A DNA stretch of 29,117 bases from a virus: positions 1 to 29,117 of IMG/VR virus record IMGVR_UViG_3300021437_000069, one strand, 5' to 3'. The translations under genes were made by a program, and so were the position numbers. The notes beneath the pieces were generated by a model, which did no database searches, had not been told where the DNA came from, and saw only the letters and a list, made by a program, of their open reading frames with translations. Within the stretch, counting starts at the first letter, position 1. Each line of letters opens with the position of its first letter. This document shows, piece by piece, positions 20,667-26,913 of this stretch.

Positions 20667-21302
20667 ATGAAGTTTGAAATAAATTCTTGGCTCACTGGCA
20701 AAATTCTTTTCAGTTTTGAAACCGAAACGATCAAATTGGCAGTCGAGGCGGCGGTCAAACAACGCGCTTATCTGCGAGACGCTTATCTGCGAGACGTTAA
20801 TCTGCAAGACGCTGATCTGCAACGCGCTTATCTGCGAGACGTTAATCTGCAAGACGCTGATCTGCAACGCGCTTATCTGCAAGGCGCTAATCTGCAAGGC
20901 GCGAAAAACTTGAACAAGTATGCAGTTACGCCATTACTCATTTTGCTCGATCAGCCCGGCAAGATAAGAGTTTACAAGCTCGTAAAAGAAAACGGTGAAG
21001 GACCATTTAATGGAGAAGTTGTTTACAAAAAAGGCAAGACAATCTCAGTAAAGGACATCGACAAAGATGAGTTTGTGCAATGCGGCAAAGGGATTAATGT
21101 CGCAACGCTCGACTGGTGTATCAAAGAATGGAAAGAAGGTTATCGCATTCTGATTGTAGAGTTTACGGCAAAGGATATTGCTTGCATACCTGTTGCAACT
21201 GACGGGAAATTCAGACTAATCAAGTGCCGCGTCATAGGAGAGAAAGACCTGCGTGAGATAGGCTTAATAAAGGAGGAAAGTCATGTTCAAAGTCAGTCTT
21301 GA
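20667..21302 (+). CDS. Pentapeptide-repeat protein with an extra C-terminal domain
   Basis: This is a 211-residue protein. After a short N-terminal module (EINSWLTGKILFSFETETI) come nine pentapeptide repeats A(Y/N/D)L(R/Q)x, residues about 34-78, enough for two turns of a right-handed beta helix. The C-terminal 130 residues (YAVTPLLILLDQPGKIRVYKLV ... GINVATLDWCIKEW ... YRILIVEFTAKDIACIP) resemble the phage domain that often follows such repeats (DUF5758-like). The repeat run is shorter than in gyrase-mimic proteins, so gyrase action is not claimed. SD GAAGGGAAG. Repeats are nearly identical in DNA, see 20766-20900. Confidence 0.85.
   Translation: MKFEINSWLTGKILFSFETETIKLAVEAAVKQRAYLRDAYLRDVNLQDADLQRAYLRDVNLQDADLQRAYLQGANLQGAKNLNKYAVTPLLILLDQPGKIRVYKLVKENGEGPFNGEVVYKKGKTISVKDIDKDEFVQCGKGINVATLDWCIKEWKEGYRILIVEFTAKDIACIPVATDGKFRLIKCRVIGEKDLREIGLIKEESHVQSQS
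20766..20900 (+). repeat. Nine 15-base units with a 45-base duplication
   Basis: Nine units of 15 bases (such as GCTTATCTGCGAGAC) code for the pentapeptide repeats. The 45-base block 20781-20825 is copied without change at 20826-20870, so the array grew recently by slippage or unequal crossing-over. The number of units may vary between relatives. Confidence 0.9.
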
Positions 21303-21444
21303 TTCAGAATTATACGACTACGAGGAGTTCACTTATGATTCGCTAGAAGAAGCGATTGAAGGACTGAAACGTCTCGCCAAAGCGTCAATCAAAAGGTTCA
21401 AACAAGATCACGAAGAGCGAGAGATTACGCTGTATATCGACTAG
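21283..21444 (+). CDS. Hypothetical 53-residue protein
   Basis: MFKVSLDSELYDYEEFTYDSLEEAI EGLKRLAKASIKRFKQDHEEREITLYID: strand, helix, strand; acidic N-terminus. An ideal AAAGGAGGAAAG site precedes the ATG, which lies 20 bases inside the end of the pentapeptide gene. Real by SD and coding quality; function unknown. Confidence 0.65.
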   Translation: MFKVSLDSELYDYEEFTYDSLEEAIEGLKRLAKASIKRFKQDHEEREITLYID

Positions 21445-21461
21445 AATAGGGAGGACGAACT

Positions 21462-21626
21462 ATGACCGTGCGAGAAGTCTTTGAAAAGTACAAACACTTA
21501 GATAAGCTCTTATCGGATAATAGGACCGTAGATGAATTCTCTATGCAAAGTCTTATTTTGTTCGACCTCTGGCAAGCGGTAAAGAAAGAATGTCAAGAGA
21601 AGACCGACGAGGAGGAAGGGATATAA
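21462..21626 (+). CDS. Hypothetical 54-residue protein
   Basis: MTVREVFEKYKHLDKLLSDNRTV ... SLILFDLWQAVKKECQEK: two to three helices, acidic tail. GGGAGGAC stands before the ATG. No family recognised. It fits a run of small coupled early genes. Confidence 0.6.
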   Translation: MTVREVFEKYKHLDKLLSDNRTVDEFSMQSLILFDLWQAVKKECQEKTDEEEGI

Positions 21627-21628
21627 AT

Positions 21629-22000
21629 ATGCTTAATGCTTACCAGCAAATTATTTTGCTGCTGATACTCGCGCTCTTGATAGCGCTCGGTATCCCAGTA
21701 AGATACGCCGTCACAAGTCCACCGCCGACCTATGGCGATCCTGTGATTGTCGAGAGCCTACAGTTCCAAACGATCGCTGACTACCCACCCCAGGCCGTCG
21801 TGCATGGCTTTGTTTATGTGACCCGTTATTGCTACCAGCTCGACCTTGTAGTTGGCCTTTATGACAGTTACAGTTACGAAGTGAGCCGTGTAGTTTTTAC
21901 GTCGTTCGACCGAGCACCGGGAGCGTTCAGTTTCATTGCGAACGGACCGCCTGCGTGGAGTGCGATTCGTGCTCAGTTAGTTTACGCAGTTTGTCAGTAA
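21629..22000 (+). CDS. Membrane-anchored protein, 123 residues
   Basis: One N-terminal membrane helix (about residues 8-26, IILLLILALLIALGIPV) and a 95-residue outer part with beta strands (VVHGFVYVTRYCYQLDLVVGLYDSYSYEVSRVVFTSFD) and two cysteines. The ATG at 21629 is chosen: the SD GGAAGGGAT is near and the membrane helix begins here. It starts two bases after the previous stop. Could be an early membrane protein or a superinfection factor; no evidence separates these. Confidence 0.6.
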   Translation: MLNAYQQIILLLILALLIALGIPVRYAVTSPPPTYGDPVIVESLQFQTIADYPPQAVVHGFVYVTRYCYQLDLVVGLYDSYSYEVSRVVFTSFDRAPGAFSFIANGPPAWSAIRAQLVYAVCQ

Positions 22001-22014
22001 GCGAAAGGAGAACA

Positions 22015-22251
22015 ATGGCAATACAAATTCTGCTACCGGACGGCACAAATATCGTAGAAGTGCTGCGAGACATTGCTGGCGTGTTACCCGCCAGTATCAC
22101 GATAGAGACAACGGCGAAAGGCATGGCAATGCCCAAGGTCTCGCTTTACGGTACAAACTTAGAAGAGTGTGAACGCAAAGCGCGAGAGACTTATTTGCGC
22201 TTGCGCAGCGATCTGAACGCAGAGGTGAAAACCCATGTCAGCGAAAATTGA
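22015..22251 (+). CDS. Hypothetical 78-residue protein
   Basis: MAIQILLPDGTNIVEVLRDIAGVLPASITIETTAKG ... KVSLYGTNLEECERKARETYLRLRSDL: beta-alpha-beta with a long final helix. SD GAAAGGAGAA is good. No family recognised. Confidence 0.6.
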   Translation: MAIQILLPDGTNIVEVLRDIAGVLPASITIETTAKGMAMPKVSLYGTNLEECERKARETYLRLRSDLNAEVKTHVSEN

Positions 22252-22300
22252 GCCGTGGAAAAAAGCGCTCGCGCTCTGCGATCAAGAAGGTGAACCATGA
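22235..22300 (+). CDS. Possible 21-residue peptide
   Basis: ATG at 22235 after GAGGTGA gives MSAKIEPWKKALALCDQEGEP; its TGA overlaps the ATG of the membrane protein at 22297 (ATGA). It overlaps the end of the previous gene by 17 bases. It may serve only as a coupling leader. Confidence 0.35.
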   Translation: MSAKIEPWKKALALCDQEGEP

Positions 22301-22473
22301 AAACACTATCCTACGCGGCAGAAGTTGTAATCGGTGGGATCGCTACGATCGGTCTGACGCTATGGGTATTATCCATTCTGATCGAATCGTTCCTAAAAGC
22401 CAAGCACCATTCTACCCAAGCGCACCATTTCTGGCGCGAAACCGTTCACGGCAAAGGCCCGTCGCATAAGTAA
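22297..22473 (+). CDS. Small membrane protein, 58 residues
   Basis: One membrane helix (about residues 9-31: VVIGGIATIGLTLWVLSILIESF) and a histidine-rich basic tail (KAKHHSTQAHHFW ... HGKGPSHK). SD GAAGGTGA is good and the start overlaps the preceding peptide. It is the last gene before the operator/terminator block at 22477-22613. Size and topology would allow a holin or a host-membrane effector, but no endolysin is near. Confidence 0.6.
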   Translation: MKTLSYAAEVVIGGIATIGLTLWVLSILIESFLKAKHHSTQAHHFWRETVHGKGPSHK

Positions 22474-22476
22474 GCA

Positions 22477-22491
22477 CTCTAACAGTTAGAA
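22477..22491. promoter_or_regulatory. Operator-like palindrome, copy 4
   Basis: CTCTAACAGTTAGAA, one mismatch from the consensus, four bases after the stop of the membrane protein gene. Confidence 0.65.
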
Positions 22492-22505
22492 CATAACCTC
22501 CAGTC

Positions 22506-22546
22506 ACACAGGGATTTCCCCTCTAACCAGAGGTTTTGCCCTGTGT
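22506..22546 (+). ncRNA. Nested hairpin between two operators
   Basis: ACACAGGG pairs with CCCTGTGT (8 bp); inside, CCTCT - AACC - AGAGG (5 bp) on a four-base loop, with an asymmetric internal loop between. Together with the terminator at 22551 it would form a compact structured 3' end or a separate small RNA. No RNA family recognised. Confidence 0.45.
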
Positions 22547-22550
22547 AGAA

Positions 22551-22594
22551 GCCGGTGGGGTTTACCCATTTTTCCCCACCGGCCTTTCCCTTTT
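22551..22594 (+). terminator. Strong intrinsic terminator
   Basis: GCCGGTGGGG - 13-base loop - CCCCACCGGC (perfect 10-base GC-rich stem) followed by CTTTCCCTTTT. It ends the run of small early genes. Confidence 0.85.
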
Positions 22595-22596
22595 CG

Positions 22597-22611
22597 CTCT
22601 AACAGTTAGAG
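22597..22611. promoter_or_regulatory. Operator-like palindrome, copy 5
   Basis: CTCTAACAGTTAGAG, perfect, extending to the 19-base palindrome CGCTCTAACAGTTAGAGCG (22595-22613). It lies directly behind the terminator and 38 bases before the gene at 22649, so it may control the next transcript. Confidence 0.75.
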
Positions 22612-22648
22612 CGCTGAAGGCTACTCTCTTTTTGAGAAAGGAGCCAAA

Positions 22649-22957
22649 ATGACTATCCATGTCGAGATTACGCAGGAAGACATTGAGCGCTGTCAGCCCG
22701 GCAGCCAAGTCACGCCATTAACACTGGCAGTCCGGCGCGAGTTATTAAACCAGCATATCTCTACCGAGCACTTTTATGTCGGCGCAGCCTGCGCTTATGT
22801 CCAGAGCTGGCCGTATGAGTTGCCACAGTGCGCAGTGGATTGGATCAGAGCGTGGGATCGAGGGGAGCTGGTCGCGCCGCTCGCGTTTGAGTTGAGATTG
22901 GAAAGGGTGAATGGACGTGGCAAGAAAGAAGTACCGGCGACGCAGAACAGATCGTAG
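22649..22957 (+). CDS. Small phage protein, ITQEDI / LP-V-x-W family
   Basis: A 102-residue protein of a widespread phage family: ITQEDIERCQPGSQVTPLTLAVRREL ... YELPQCAVDWIRAWDRGELVAPLAFEL. Its usual core is an N-terminal strand with ITxEDI, a conserved polar helix, and a C-terminal D-x-G-x-x-V-x-P-x-x-F motif; all are present. Function is not established. SD GAAAGGAG. It is the first gene behind operator copy 5 and overlaps the sigma-like gene. Confidence 0.8.
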   Translation: MTIHVEITQEDIERCQPGSQVTPLTLAVRRELLNQHISTEHFYVGAACAYVQSWPYELPQCAVDWIRAWDRGELVAPLAFELRLERVNGRGKKEVPATQNRS

Positions 22958-23492
22958 CGAATGGAACCTCATGGCTGCCAAGCGTGCAATGAATATGATT
23001 ACCTTTGAAACAATAAATGAAAAGTGGAAATCCCTGTACAACAGCGACTACAACGTTCTTTCCGAAGAAACAATACCCGACCAGCACGAGATCGACATGC
23101 GCAAATTGGAACGGAAAAGAGAAGTCATTCTGTGGCTCTTGCAAGAAACCGAACTCTTGGATCGAGAAAGGAAAGTGCTCGAACTACGTTACGGTTTTCG
23201 TATCTGCAAAGGCCAATGGATCGAGACAGAACGCTTGACCCTGGAAAAACTCGGTCAACGTTTGCAAGTGACCAGAGAAGCGGTCAGGCAAATTCAAAAC
23301 AGAGCAATCAATAAACTAAGGAGGACCTATGCCGCACGCCAACAGTGCTCACCAGAAGAAACGTCTGCAAAATCCAGAATATCTGGAGTTTCTGAGAACG
23401 GTCGGGAAGAACGGCGGTCACAAAACCGGCAAGAAATTCAAAGTAATTTTACCCGCATGGTATCTCAAAGAAAGGAAGGCGAAACAGCATGA
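22911..23492 (+). CDS. Sigma region-4-like DNA-binding protein
   Basis: This is a 193-residue protein. Residues about 84-138 (LDRERKVLELRYGFR ... LTLEKLGQRLQVTREAVRQIQNRAINKLRR) are a textbook sigma-70 region 4, including the helix-turn-helix that reads -35 boxes. Region 2 is absent; the N-terminal part is short and basic. The ATG at 22911 follows GAAAGGGTGA and overlaps the previous gene by 47 bases. The last 54 residues, after the region 4 helix, lack order and are read in a different frame from the overlapping gene at 23329. The stop overlaps the next ATG (ATGA). It may pair with the region-2-type protein at 5682, or bind an existing sigma factor; neither is shown. Confidence 0.8.
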   Translation: MDVARKKYRRRRTDRSEWNLMAAKRAMNMITFETINEKWKSLYNSDYNVLSEETIPDQHEIDMRKLERKREVILWLLQETELLDRERKVLELRYGFRICKGQWIETERLTLEKLGQRLQVTREAVRQIQNRAINKLRRTYAARQQCSPEETSAKSRISGVSENGREERRSQNRQEIQSNFTRMVSQRKEGETA

Positions 23493-23508
23493 ACATTTTG
23501 GAAGTTAA
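23329..23508 (+). CDS. Out-of-frame overlapping 59-residue protein
   Basis: An ATG with a perfect AAGGAGGACC site lies inside the sigma-like gene in another frame. It gives MPHANSAHQKKRLQNPEYLEFLRTV GKNGGHKTGKKFKVILPAWYLKERKAKQHEHFGS, basic and compact. It overlaps the sigma-like gene by 164 bases and the next gene by 20. The SD is much better than chance and the peptide looks more protein-like than the sigma C-terminus over the same bases. Function unknown. Confidence 0.55.
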   Translation: MPHANSAHQKKRLQNPEYLEFLRTVGKNGGHKTGKKFKVILPAWYLKERKAKQHEHFGS

Positions 23509-24076
23509 AGCAATGAAAGAAAAGCAGCAGATCGTCCCGGCGCTCGTCGCTACGATCAAGTCCGCCGAACCCAAAACACAAGAGACTGGCGACAAAGGCC
23601 CTTACACACGCCAGCGCTTTGTCCTGCAAGATAACACCGGCGACATAAAAGTCACCGCGTTTGGCCGCGCCGAGGACTTCGCTGCGTTCGTAGGGACACA
23701 GATCAGAGTAGGAGCGGCACAAACCAAGAATGGCTGGGGAGGCTGCCAACGAACTGAGTATCACGGTCCGCAAATCACCCTGCGCGACAATGGACTGGTT
23801 GAGATTATCCCCGACGCCAATGGCAGCGCAGCGCTGCCGCCAAGTGCGGCGGCGGCGAACGGCAGCCAAGCCAAAGACTTCGGCCCCAGGTGGCATTACA
23901 ACGACGGCCCGGTGCGCACCCATGCCGAGAGCGTTAAGTTCATGCTCGACGCCTATCGTGCGATCATGGACATGCAAGGTATCCCCAGCGATCAAGTTCA
24001 TGGTATCACCGAGAGCGAAGCCTCGCTGATCAGTACCATGTTGATCGCATACTTTTCTGGCAAAATTCAGGGGTGA
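23489..24076 (+). CDS. OB-fold single-stranded-DNA-binding candidate
   Basis: This is a 195-residue protein. Residues 12-105 read as an OB fold of the kind used for nucleic acids (IVPALVATIKSAEPKTQET ... RQRFVLQDNTGDIKVTAFGRAEDFAAFVGTQIRVGAA). LQDNTGDIKVTAFG is the classic strand of tRNA-anti/RPA-type OB domains. A flexible A/P/N-rich linker follows, then a helical C-terminal region (AESVKFMLDAYRAIMDMQGI). It lies in the replication block, and an ssDNA-binding role is the simplest reading. SD GGAAGG; the start overlaps the sigma-like stop. Confidence 0.7.
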   Translation: MNILEVKAMKEKQQIVPALVATIKSAEPKTQETGDKGPYTRQRFVLQDNTGDIKVTAFGRAEDFAAFVGTQIRVGAAQTKNGWGGCQRTEYHGPQITLRDNGLVEIIPDANGSAALPPSAAAANGSQAKDFGPRWHYNDGPVRTHAESVKFMLDAYRAIMDMQGIPSDQVHGITESEASLISTMLIAYFSGKIQG

Positions 24077-24079
24077 GTT

Positions 24080-24508
24080 ATGCCTAGACGCAAGCGAGAG
24101 CCGGTGATCACGCTGGCCCAAGTGATTGAGACACTTGGGTCAGACGTGCAGATCGCACAAAAATGGTGCGGCGTGAACTATCACAGACGCAAAAATATGT
24201 GGGAATCACGCACACGATTCAAAGCAGGTTACGTCCACGGCGGCTATTATCCAAGCGAGGTCGAGGCCGCGCTCGTACATGACTTGTGCGTGCTCATGTA
24301 TCGCAAAGATATACGAGCTTTCCGACGTTACCTGAATTTCAATCCACCGCTTCCCTCAGTGACCAACTTGACCCAATTCGATTTGGTCGCCAAACATTTG
24401 CAGGAAATGGAAGAGAAATATAAACGCTACCAGGATCAAATCGGCGTGCTTTTGCTCAGTAACCATATCCTTGAAATCAAGGATATTGCAGAACTGATAT
24501 TAAAATAG
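24080..24508 (+). CDS. AP2-like DNA-binding protein
   Basis: This is a 142-residue protein. Residues 32-92 (GVNYHRRKNMWESRTRFKAG YVHGGYYPSEVEAALVHDLCVLMYRKDIRAFRRYLNF) follow the AP2/ERF plan: GV-x-R, W-x-S/A, G-x-Y-x-S/T-E-x-EAA, then LNF. Phages carry such domains alone or fused to HNH nucleases; here it stands alone. A helical C-terminus may be for dimer contacts. SD GGGGTGAG. It closes the block before the 310-base gap with the structured leader. Confidence 0.75.
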   Translation: MPRRKREPVITLAQVIETLGSDVQIAQKWCGVNYHRRKNMWESRTRFKAGYVHGGYYPSEVEAALVHDLCVLMYRKDIRAFRRYLNFNPPLPSVTNLTQFDLVAKHLQEMEEKYKRYQDQIGVLLLSNHILEIKDIAELILK

Positions 24509-24509
24509 C

Positions 24510-24583
24510 GTTTGGACGCCAAACTATAGGCGGCTGTGGGGACGCCAAATTTCGGAGAGCCGCTGGTAGGTAAGTACGCCAAA
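24510..24583 (+). repeat. ACGCCAAA direct repeats
   Basis: ACGCCAAA three times (24516, 24542, 24576). The first lies in the hairpin GTTTGG-ACG-CCAAAC. Spacing is 26 and 34 bases. Iteron-like sites in the gap before the replication genes. Confidence 0.5.
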
Positions 24584-24661
24584 TTAACCCTGCAAAATGC
24601 TACATTCACATACAATCAGCCACACGGCGTCAACGACTATCACCCCCGTAACAGGCGACCG

Positions 24662-24688
24662 TCTCATACCTAGTCTATGGGTATGAGA
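24662..24688. repeat. Inverted repeat in the replication gap
   Basis: TCTCATACC - 9 bases - GGTATGAGA, a perfect 9-base stem, followed by GAGTT-CAT-AACTC. Without a T run it is more likely a protein site or RNA structure than a terminator. Confidence 0.5.
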
Positions 24689-24718
24689 GTTCATAACTCA
24701 CAACTAAGAAATTAAAAA

Positions 24719-24799
24719 TAACCGCCGAAACCTGACCTCTGAACTCTCATTCAGAAATCGCCGGGGACGGCCCCAAAACCGCCCCGGCGACGGCGGTTA
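24719..24799 (+). promoter_or_regulatory. Three-way-junction RNA leader before the replication operon
   Basis: TAACCGCCG (24719-24727) pairs with CGGCGGTTA (24791-24799), a perfect 9-bp outer stem. Inside are a 5-bp hairpin TCTGA - 8 - TCAGA (24738-24755) and an 11-bp hairpin, CGCCGGGG-a-CGG closing with CCG-CCCCGGCG (24759-24789), with a single unpaired base before the outer stem closes. The stop end lies 20 bases before the ATG at 24819 and 3 before TTTT. It could be a regulatory leader, a terminator or origin structure; it is not a riboswitch I recognise. Confidence 0.55.
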
Positions 24800-24818
24800 C
24801 TTTTAGGAAAGGGAAAGT

Positions 24819-25862
24819 ATGTCTGCTGAAAGTATGCTTCACGAAATTTTTGAGAAGTATTGGATGACAGATGACGAAGGGAAATGGAAATTCCAAGTCA
24901 TCCAGTTGACGAAAGATGCTTACATCAGCAAAGCATTCAAGAACGCCGGATTGTTAAAGATTGTTGGCACTCATCAATCTGGAGCTAGGCTTGTCTGCTG
25001 GTCAAGAAGCCAATATCAAGAATTATGCAGGCATGTAGAATTGTTGAAAAAACACAGTATTCACAACCCGTCAGCATTTGAAAAGAACATACACCCAGAA
25101 GACAAAAATATCTACAACTCGTATTTAGAAAACCTAGCTAGAGTTGCGAAAGAAAAACAGCAAGAAGAAAGAAAAAATCAAGACACATTTCTTCTGTCAG
25201 CACAAACAAAATGCTCTCAATCGGATTTTACAAAACAAGAATTGCTTGTGCTGAGCATATTCAAACATCATTTGCAAGAATTATTTCAGCAGAACAAACT
25301 TTCGTTCAACCAACTGGCATTCAAGTTGAAAATCAGTCCCCGAAGGGCTCAAGAATTATATGCTTCATGCCTGAGAAAGGGTGGCTTGATTGTCAGGGTT
25401 GATTTAGAATCCGGCGCAAATTTGCTTGAAGGCATAAATCAGGCACTAGAAATTCCAGAGATTCAGGAATCCAGCAGGATTAAACAGGTCGTCCCTTCTC
25501 AGCCAGCGCAAAAACTTTTTCACTATCTTAGCGAAAACTATATCTATGTGTTTCCAGAATTAACACCAGCTTCTTTCATGGATTTTGATTCAGTCAAAGA
25601 CGCGCTAGATGAAACCGGACGGAAAAGATTTTTCATGTTGAGATATGACTTCGTTTGTTGCGATGAGGATTTTCAACCAAACTTCATTCTGGAATATAAC
25701 GGATCACACCATTGGACAAGCGAGGGCAACGACAGCGACAAACGAAAACTCAAAAGATTCCTTGCAGACTATTTCGGTATTCCCATGAGAGAAATAAACA
25801 GTATCAAACAACTGCAAGATTTCATAGGAGATGAACAGCATGAACCCACTTACCAAGATTAG
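24819..25862 (+). CDS. DUF2726-like nuclease-domain protein
   Basis: This is a 347-residue protein. The C-terminal domain (about 265-330) holds FFMLRYDFVCCDEDFQPNFILEYNGSHHW ... KRKLKRFLADYFGIPMREINS, the D277, E292 and K308 set of the PD-(D/E)XK-fold family that includes DUF2726. Residues 140-195 contain a winged-helix-like part (LSFNQLAFKLKISPRRAQELYASCLRKGGLI). The N-terminal 100 residues are unassigned. The gene is richer in A and T than its neighbours, which may mark a recent arrival. SD GGAAAGGGAAAG. It heads the replication operon and overlaps the initiator by 23 bases, so it may act in replication or recombination, or defend against other DNA. Confidence 0.7.
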   Translation: MSAESMLHEIFEKYWMTDDEGKWKFQVIQLTKDAYISKAFKNAGLLKIVGTHQSGARLVCWSRSQYQELCRHVELLKKHSIHNPSAFEKNIHPEDKNIYNSYLENLARVAKEKQQEERKNQDTFLLSAQTKCSQSDFTKQELLVLSIFKHHLQELFQQNKLSFNQLAFKLKISPRRAQELYASCLRKGGLIVRVDLESGANLLEGINQALEIPEIQESSRIKQVVPSQPAQKLFHYLSENYIYVFPELTPASFMDFDSVKDALDETGRKRFFMLRYDFVCCDEDFQPNFILEYNGSHHWTSEGNDSDKRKLKRFLADYFGIPMREINSIKQLQDFIGDEQHEPTYQD

Positions 25863-26913
25863 AGATCGCAGAGACAAAGCTACCTGCTGGCAAGAGAAAC
25901 AGGCATTACGCAGGATGAGAGATCACTTCAAAGGTAATTTGCTGGTGAATGTCCGATCGCTCTATCTAGCCCTGACTGAATGGGCAAGCGATCACTATAG
26001 CGATGCCATCAGGCCCAGCGGTGGTTTAGAAGTTATATATAAATACAGTGGCTTGAACAAGAATAGCCTGCCGCGAGCCAGGGATGCCCTTTTACAACTT
26101 GGATTGATTGAATGGCATGAAATCAGAGAGGCTCAAGGATATAGAATGGCCCACGAACTCTTGCTACTCAATTGCCCAGATCGCACCCAGCCGCTCATAA
26201 GCATACCCGCAGAAGGCTTTAAGCCCAAGCTAATTACCATGAATCCAACGAACTATTCGCACGATGTCGATAAAGACGCAACCGAAGAAGGAAAATCCCT
26301 AACTCCCGAATCCCTAAGTAGGGAATCCCTACTTCCCGAATCGGGAATACACTACAGAAGTAAAGAAGGGATAAAGACAGAAGATACACAAAGGATAAAT
26401 ACAGAAGAAAAGTCAACACCTTCGCCTGCGCTTTCGCTCGGCGAGGGGTTTGACCCAGAAATTCATTCACCCCCCCCAACTGCAAACGGCCAGACCCAAG
26501 TCAACTCACCCCAAGAGAAAGCGTCGTTGCCGGAAATGACCTCGCAGGAATTTATTGGGCGCGGCATTCAGGGATATGAACGCATTCGCGGGGTGCGGTT
26601 GGCTGCGTCAGAGCGTAGTCGGTTGGGTCGGGACTTTAAGCTGCTCTACCGCGAGCAACGCACGCTGGAACAAGTGATCGGACTCATGGAATGGTTAGAG
26701 AAAGAATCGGGCTGGCCGGAGTGGTCGAGCCATACCCTCGTCAGTAAGATCGCGGATTTCGTCGCAGGCCGACTTCAGGCGCGAAAGAAAATGACGACAA
26801 AGAAAGACCCCTTGCAAGTGAATGCAGACCCCAAAAACTATGATTTCGAGAAAGCATGGCCTATTCTGGCGGCTCGCCAGAAAAAGGAGGTGTCAGCGAA
26901 TGGCAAGGGCTGA
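25840..26913 (+). CDS. Replication initiator, winged helix plus DnaD/O-like
   Basis: This is a 357-residue protein. Residues 30-115 (GNLLVNVRSLYLALTEWASDH ... LEVIYKYSGLNKNSLPRARDALLQLGLIEWHEI) form the winged-helix DNA-binding domain of phage O/DnaD-type initiators. Then comes a low-complexity, S/P/E-rich linker (KSLTPESLSRESLLPESG) that is coded by the origin-like repeats, and a helical C-terminus (EFIGRGIQGYERIRGVRLAASERSRLGRDF ... WSSHTLVSKIADFVAGRLQA) that fits contact with a helicase or its loader. The ATG at 25840 is preferred to one three codons earlier because AGGAG is spaced nine bases from it. It overlaps the helicase loader by 14 bases. Confidence 0.8.
   Translation: MNPLTKIRDRRDKATCWQEKQALRRMRDHFKGNLLVNVRSLYLALTEWASDHYSDAIRPSGGLEVIYKYSGLNKNSLPRARDALLQLGLIEWHEIREAQGYRMAHELLLLNCPDRTQPLISIPAEGFKPKLITMNPTNYSHDVDKDATEEGKSLTPESLSRESLLPESGIHYRSKEGIKTEDTQRINTEEKSTPSPALSLGEGFDPEIHSPPPTANGQTQVNSPQEKASLPEMTSQEFIGRGIQGYERIRGVRLAASERSRLGRDFKLLYREQRTLEQVIGLMEWLEKESGWPEWSSHTLVSKIADFVAGRLQARKKMTTKKDPLQVNADPKNYDFEKAWPILAARQKKEVSANGKG
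26296..26412. other. Candidate replication origin inside the initiator gene
   Basis: Repeats of TCCCTA and TCCCGAA (26296-26347) include two perfect palindromes, TAGGGAATCCCTA (26319-26331) and TTCCCGAATCGGGAA (26333-26347). A purine-rich, A-rich strand follows (26350-26412) with very few C and T. This is the layout of lambda: iterons inside gene O, then an easily melted A-rich stretch. Confidence 0.6.

Noticed and set aside
20667-21302. Gyrase-mimic (Qnr/MfpA-like) pentapeptide protein
   Set aside because: Only about nine repeats, too few for the long DNA-like helix of those proteins, and a large extra C-terminal domain is present.
22248-22469. 73-residue plus-strand frame from TTG
   Set aside because: A shadow of the membrane protein at 22297, which has a proper SD, an ATGA coupling and a clear membrane helix.
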